Positions 13,987 through 20,054 of a DNA stretch of 20,054 bases are shown in pieces. The position numbers were made by a program, and so were the translations under genes. The first letter of the stretch is position 1; every line of letters begins with the position of its first letter. This stretch comes from CAZLLV01 sp964560325 (GTDB lineage Bacteria; Acidobacteriota; Thermoanaerobaculia; Multivoradales; DATKCC01), in assembly GCA_964560325.1 (NCBI GenBank), contig CAZLLV010000503.1, forward strand, positions 1 through 20,054, read 5' to 3'. The notes beneath the pieces were generated by a model. It did not search any database. It saw nothing but the letters and a program-made list of their open reading frames with translations, and was not told where the DNA came from.

Positions 13987-14733
13987 ATGAACGATCGGGG
14001 TTGGGCGCTGGGCCGCGGAGCGCGGGAGACGAAGCGGCGGTTCGACGAGGGGTGGGACGGGCTGCCCGACGGCGCGCTCCGCCGTTGGGCGGCGGTGATC
14101 GTGATCGGCTGGCTGCTCGGCGCCGGGCTCGCCGCCGGGCTCTCGGTCGTGGGCGAGCGGGCGGCGGAGCGCGGGATGGACGAGTGGGACCGGCGCACGC
14201 TCCTCGAGATCGCCGACGACGAGCGCTTCAGCTTCCAGACCGCGATCTTCTTCGAGGGGCTCGGCAGCTCCGCGATGCTGATCCCGCTCACCGTGCTCGC
14301 GGTGGTGCTGGCGGCGCGCGCGCGGCGGCCGCTCACGGCGCTCACGATCGCCGCCGGCTACGTGCTCCACGACCCGCTCGTCTGGGTCGGCTGGGCGGTC
14401 TGGAACCGGGCGCGGCCGGATCTCGTCGCCGGCGGCATCGCCTCACCGCCGCTCCACGCCTACCCGTCCGGTCACGCGGTGCAGATGATCGCGGTCTACG
14501 GCCTCCTCGCCTACCTCTGGGCGCGGCGCTCACGCAGCCTCGCCGAGCGGGTGCTCGCGGCGCTCCTGGTCGCCCTCCTCACGCTCGTCGTCAGCTACGC
14601 CCGCGTTCGCCTCGGCACCCACTGGCCGAGCGACATCGGCGCCGGCGTCCTGATCGGAGGACTGTGGCTCGGGGTCTGCGTCCTCGCCCTGCGGCGGGGT
14701 GAAGGCGAGACCGGAGACGCGCCTCCGGCCTAA
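13987..14733 (+). CDS. PAP2-family membrane phosphatase
   Basis: A 248-residue membrane protein with five or six hydrophobic segments. The PAP2 active-site motifs are present: an NRARPD segment standing for C1 (the RP is kept but the usual leading Lys seven residues before is Trp136), YPSGHA for C2 (159-164), and ARVRLGTHWPSD for C3 (R206, nucleophile-type H212, D216). Family members dephosphorylate phosphatidic acid, phosphatidylglycerophosphate or undecaprenyl pyrophosphate at the membrane. A highly charged N-terminus of about 32 residues precedes the first helix. ATG 13987 follows a strong GGGAGGAGGG ribosome-binding region (about 13975-13983). Its TAA (14731-14733) overlaps the gyrA TAG on the opposite strand. 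Confidence 0.9.
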   Translation: MNDRGWALGRGARETKRRFDEGWDGLPDGALRRWAAVIVIGWLLGAGLAAGLSVVGERAAERGMDEWDRRTLLEIADDERFSFQTAIFFEGLGSSAMLIPLTVLAVVLAARARRPLTALTIAAGYVLHDPLVWVGWAVWNRARPDLVAGGIASPPLHAYPSGHAVQMIAVYGLLAYLWARRSRSLAERVLAALLVALLTLVVSYARVRLGTHWPSDIGAGVLIGGLWLGVCVLALRRGEGETGDAPPA

Positions 14734-17369
14734 TTCACCGGCTCGTCGTCCGGGTCGGTCTCGACGTCGGTGCTCTCGGCGGCCGATTCGAGCGCCGCGG
14801 CCTCGACGTCGATCGCGGCTTCTTCGCCCGGGGTGTGCTCTCCGCCCAGCGTCGTCGCCGGGTCGACTCCACCCTCCTCGGCCGCCTCGGCGAGCGTCTC
14901 CTCGTCCTCCTCGTCGACCACCTTGGCGAGCGCCACGATGCGGTCCTCGCCCTCGACGTCCATCAGCCGGACGCCCTGGGTCGAGCGGCCGATGGTACGC
15001 ACCGTCTCGACCGGGAAGCGGATGATCTTGCCCTCGCAGGTGATGAGGATCAGCCCGTCCTCGTGCTCGACCTGCTTGACGCCCACCACCGCGCCGGTCT
15101 TGCCCGTCACCTTGAGGTTGATGATGCCGAGGCCGCCGCGACCCTGCATCCGGTACTCCTCGAGCGCGGTGCGCTTGCCGAAGCCGAGCTCGGAGACGGT
15201 GAAGAGGTCGCCCCCGCCTTCGAGCACCTCCATCGCGACCACCCGGTCGCCCTTGCGCAGCTTGATGCCGCGCACGCCGCGGGTGACCCGGCCCATCGGC
15301 CGCGCGTCGCCCTCGGCGAAGCGGATCGAGTAGCCCTTCTCGGTCGCGAGCAGCACGTCGTGGTCGCCGTCGGTGACGCGCACCGCGAGCAGGCGATCGC
15401 CCTCCACCACGTCGATCGCGTTGATGCCGCCGGCGCGCGGGTTCGAGTAGGCGGCGAGCTCGGTCTTCTTGATCAGCCCGCGCTCGGTGGCGAAGACCAG
15501 GAATCGGTCCGCCGGGAAGTCGCGCACGGCGACCGTGGTGGCGACCCGGTCGTCGCCGGAGAGCTGGAGCAGGTTGACGATCGCCTTGCCGCGCGCCGCC
15601 GGGCCGAGCTCCGGGATCTCGTGGACCTTCAGCCAGTGCACCCGGCCGCTCTCGGTGAAGACCAGGATGTAGGAGTGCGCCGAGGCGACGTAGAGGTGCT
15701 CGACCAGGTCCTCGTCGCGCGTCACCATGCCGGTGCGCCCCTTGCCGCCCCGGTGCTGCGCGCGGTAGAGGGCGAGCGGCGAGCGCTTGACGTAGCCGGT
15801 GCGGGTAACGGTGATCACCATCGGCTCGTCGGCGATCAGGTCCTCGATCGTGATCTCGTGCGAGTGGGCGATGATCTCGGTGCGCCGCTCGTCACCGTAG
15901 GTCTCGCGCAGCTCCATCAGCTCGCCGCGGATCTCCTCCATCAGGAGCGACTCGGAGCCGAGGATCGCGCGCAGCCGCTCGATCAGCGCCATCAGCTCCT
16001 CGTACTCGGCGATCACCTTCTCGCGCTCGATCGCGGTCAGGCGCTGGAGGCGCATGTCGAGGATCGCCTGCGCCTGCGGCTCGGTGAAGCCGTAGTCGTC
16101 CATCAGGCGCTCGCGCGCGTCCGACGGGCTGGCGCTCGCCCGGATGGTGGCGATGATCTCGTCGAGGATGTCGAGCGCCTTGAGCAGGCCCTCCAGGATG
16201 TGGGCGCGCTCCTCGGCTTTTCTCAGGTCGTAGCGGGTGCGCCGCACGACGACCTGCTTCCTGTGGTCGATGAACCGGTCGAGCAGCTCGCGCAGGTTCA
16301 TGACCTTCGGCTGGTTGTCGACGATCGCGAGCAGGATGATCCCGAAGGTCACCTGCATCTGCGTCATCTTGTAGAGCGAGTTGAGGAGGATCTCCGGCAC
16401 CTCGCCCCGGCGCACCTCGAGCACCACCCGGATGCCGTCGCGGTCCGACTCGTCGCGCAGGTCGGTGACGCCCTCGATCTTCTTCTCCTTGATCAGCTCC
16501 GCCATGCGCTCGAGGAGGCGCGCCTTGTTGACCTGGAAGGGGAGCTCGGTGACCACGATCGACTGCTTGTCGGTCGAAGGATCGGTCTCGATCTCGGCGC
16601 GCGCGCGGAGCTGGACGATGCCGCGGCCGGTCGTGTAGGCGGAGCGGATGCCGTCGCGACCGTGGATGAAGCCGGCGGTCGGGAAGTCGGGACCGGGCAG
16701 CACCTCCATGATCTCGTCGAGGGTCGCCTCCGGCCGGTCGATCAGCAGGTCGAGGGCGTCGAGCACCTCGGTGAGGTTGTGCGGCGGGATATTGGTCGCC
16801 ATCCCGACCGCGATGCCGGCGCTGCCGTTGACCAGCAGGTTCGGCACCCGTGCCGGCAGCACCGTCGGCTCCGACTCCGAGCCGTCGTAGTTCGCCTGCC
16901 ACTCGACGGTCTCCTTGGCGATGTCGTCGCGGATCATCTCCTCGGCGAGCTTGGTCAGCCGGATCTCGGTGTACCGCATGGCGGCCGGGTTGTCGCCGTC
17001 GATCGAGCCGAAGTTGCCCTGCCCGTCGACCAGCGGGTAGCGCAGGGAGAAGTGCTGCGCCATCCGCACGACCGTGTCGTAGATCGCGGAGTCGCCGTGC
17101 GGGTGGTACTTGCCCATCACGTCGCCGACGATGCGGGCCGACTTCTTGTACGGGCGGTTCGAGGTGTTGCCCGCCTCCCACATGCCGTAGAGCACGCGGC
17201 GGTGGACCGGCTTCAAGCCGTCGCGCACGTCGGGCAGCGCGCGGCCGATGATCACGCTCATCGCGTAATCGATGTAGCTCGACCGCATCTCCGCCTCGAT
17301 GTCCACGAGGGGCACCGGAGGCAGCGGCGGAATCGGCGGGTCCTGGGGGTCCTGCGGCTCGTCGGTCAT
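14730..17369 (-). CDS. gyrA: DNA gyrase subunit A
   Basis: An 879-residue type II topoisomerase subunit that breaks and rejoins DNA to introduce negative supercoils. Landmarks: the winged-helix region with HPHGDSAIYDT, catalytic Tyr133 in RYTEIR, and a C-terminal beta-pinwheel with the GyrA box QHRGGKG (538-544). One substitution from the canonical QRRGGKG still marks it as GyrA, not ParC. Quinolone-determining residues are the sensitive type, Ser94 and Asp98 (E. coli 83 and 87). The Pro in the following MAQPF motif is His106 here. Residues 817-879 form an acidic tail with 23 Asp/Glu and no Lys/Arg. ATG 17367-17369 has only a weak ribosome-binding site. gyrB lies 215 nt upstream on the same strand. 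Confidence 0.98.
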   Translation of the reverse strand: MTDEPQDPQDPPIPPLPPVPLVDIEAEMRSSYIDYAMSVIIGRALPDVRDGLKPVHRRVLYGMWEAGNTSNRPYKKSARIVGDVMGKYHPHGDSAIYDTVVRMAQHFSLRYPLVDGQGNFGSIDGDNPAAMRYTEIRLTKLAEEMIRDDIAKETVEWQANYDGSESEPTVLPARVPNLLVNGSAGIAVGMATNIPPHNLTEVLDALDLLIDRPEATLDEIMEVLPGPDFPTAGFIHGRDGIRSAYTTGRGIVQLRARAEIETDPSTDKQSIVVTELPFQVNKARLLERMAELIKEKKIEGVTDLRDESDRDGIRVVLEVRRGEVPEILLNSLYKMTQMQVTFGIILLAIVDNQPKVMNLRELLDRFIDHRKQVVVRRTRYDLRKAEERAHILEGLLKALDILDEIIATIRASASPSDARERLMDDYGFTEPQAQAILDMRLQRLTAIEREKVIAEYEELMALIERLRAILGSESLLMEEIRGELMELRETYGDERRTEIIAHSHEITIEDLIADEPMVITVTRTGYVKRSPLALYRAQHRGGKGRTGMVTRDEDLVEHLYVASAHSYILVFTESGRVHWLKVHEIPELGPAARGKAIVNLLQLSGDDRVATTVAVRDFPADRFLVFATERGLIKKTELAAYSNPRAGGINAIDVVEGDRLLAVRVTDGDHDVLLATEKGYSIRFAEGDARPMGRVTRGVRGIKLRKGDRVVAMEVLEGGGDLFTVSELGFGKRTALEEYRMQGRGGLGIINLKVTGKTGAVVGVKQVEHEDGLILITCEGKIIRFPVETVRTIGRSTQGVRLMDVEGEDRIVALAKVVDEEDEETLAEAAEEGGVDPATTLGGEHTPGEEAAIDVEAAALESAAESTDVETDPDDEPVN

Positions 17370-17584
17370 GAGGTCAGCTCGGTTGGTCGATTGCCGTTCA
17401 TAAGATCAAGGGCCGGGAGGGGGCGTCCCTCTCCCACAATCGGCCCTGAGCCCTGCCGGGCGAGGGGGATGGGAGAGTGATCGCGGTAGAGGGGGGTGAT
17501 CCAGTGAACCCTGGGCGGGCGGGGGACGAAACGCCTCGAAATAGCCACTTCCCTCTCGAATCTCTCTACTGGTGAATCCACGCT
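17370..17584 (-). other. gyrB-gyrA spacer with inverted repeat
   Basis: These 215 nt separate gyrB and gyrA. CTCTCCCA (17429-17436) and TGGGAGAG (17470-17477) are perfect inverted repeats around a 33-nt GC-rich core with further short complementarity. The pyrimidine-rich/purine-rich look resembles REP-type dispersed repeats of other GC-rich bacteria. An open frame of 71 codons spans most of the spacer, but its codon use is unlike the neighbouring genes. Confidence 0.4.
17391..17402 (-). promoter_or_regulatory. Promoter-like motif TATGAACGGC upstream of gyrA
   Basis: On the minus strand TATGAA (17402-17397) is followed by CGGCAA, a variant of the TATGATCGGCCG motif. It lies 27 nt before the gyrA start and could give gyrA its own transcription start apart from gyrB read-through. 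No -35 box is visible. Confidence 0.3.

Positions 17585-20054
<2,470 letters not shown>

Noticed and set aside
14835..17480. 881-codon plus-strand ORF opposite gyrA
   Set aside because: His/Asp/Arg/Val-rich low-complexity translation, an exact mirror of the gyrA frame; gyrA is unambiguous.
17366..17581. 71-codon ORF on the minus strand between gyrB and gyrA, overlapping the gyrA start as ATGA
   Set aside because: The overlap looks gene-like, but the frame lacks the strong G/C third-position bias of the neighbours, resembles no family I know, has no good ribosome-binding site and runs through the inverted repeat. Best read as spacer.

Overview
This 20 kb window is chromosomal DNA from a GC-rich bacterium (roughly 70% GC by eye, strong G/C bias at third codon positions). 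It is densely packed with same-strand gene blocks. GyrB has the long TOPRIM insertion usual in Gram-negatives, and an SspB-type ClpXP adaptor is present. My tentative guess is an uncultured Acidobacteriota-like (Thermoanaerobaculia-like) or deltaproteobacterial-type lineage, but nothing here fixes the phylum. I saw no tRNA, rRNA, CRISPR array, insertion sequence or phage gene.

Layout. Positions 191-5837 (+) hold a tight five-gene operon: a radical SAM enzyme, a metallophosphoesterase-fold protein with an altered metal motif, an ArsM-like SAM methyltransferase with a Cys-rich tail, an FAD/NAD(P) oxidoreductase, and ferrochelatase (hemH). The last three are joined by start/stop overlaps. A convergent 2Fe-2S ferredoxin follows (6025-6402, -), separated from hemH by a large imperfect inverted repeat. 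Next come a 14-TM-type MFS exporter (6545-8038, +) and sspB (8094-8618, +). The block 8622-13876 (-) reads, in transcription order, transaldolase/FSA, CPBP membrane protease, M20 dipeptidase, CYTH phosphatase, sugar nucleotidyltransferase and Gph-like HAD phosphatase. A PAP2 phosphatase (13987-14733, +) overlaps the end of gyrA tail to tail. gyrA (14730-17369, -) and gyrB (17585 to the window edge, -) close the window.

How the genes fit together. The right half is mostly housekeeping: DNA gyrase, carbon metabolism, sugar-nucleotide synthesis, peptide turnover and lipid phosphate hydrolysis. The left operon is the part worth following. Its methyltransferase keeps the four cysteine positions of arsenite methyltransferases, and it is co-expressed with a radical SAM enzyme, a flavoprotein and a phosphoesterase-like protein. 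This suggests a small pathway that methylates and further modifies a thiophilic metalloid such as arsenic, or another thiol-bound substrate. The product cannot be read from sequence. The neighbouring ferredoxin could supply electrons to the radical SAM enzyme.

Regulation. A recurring promoter-like motif, TATGATCGGCCG and close variants, lies upstream of four transcription units in the correct orientation. A looser version sits only 8 nt before the sspB start, so that mRNA may be leaderless.
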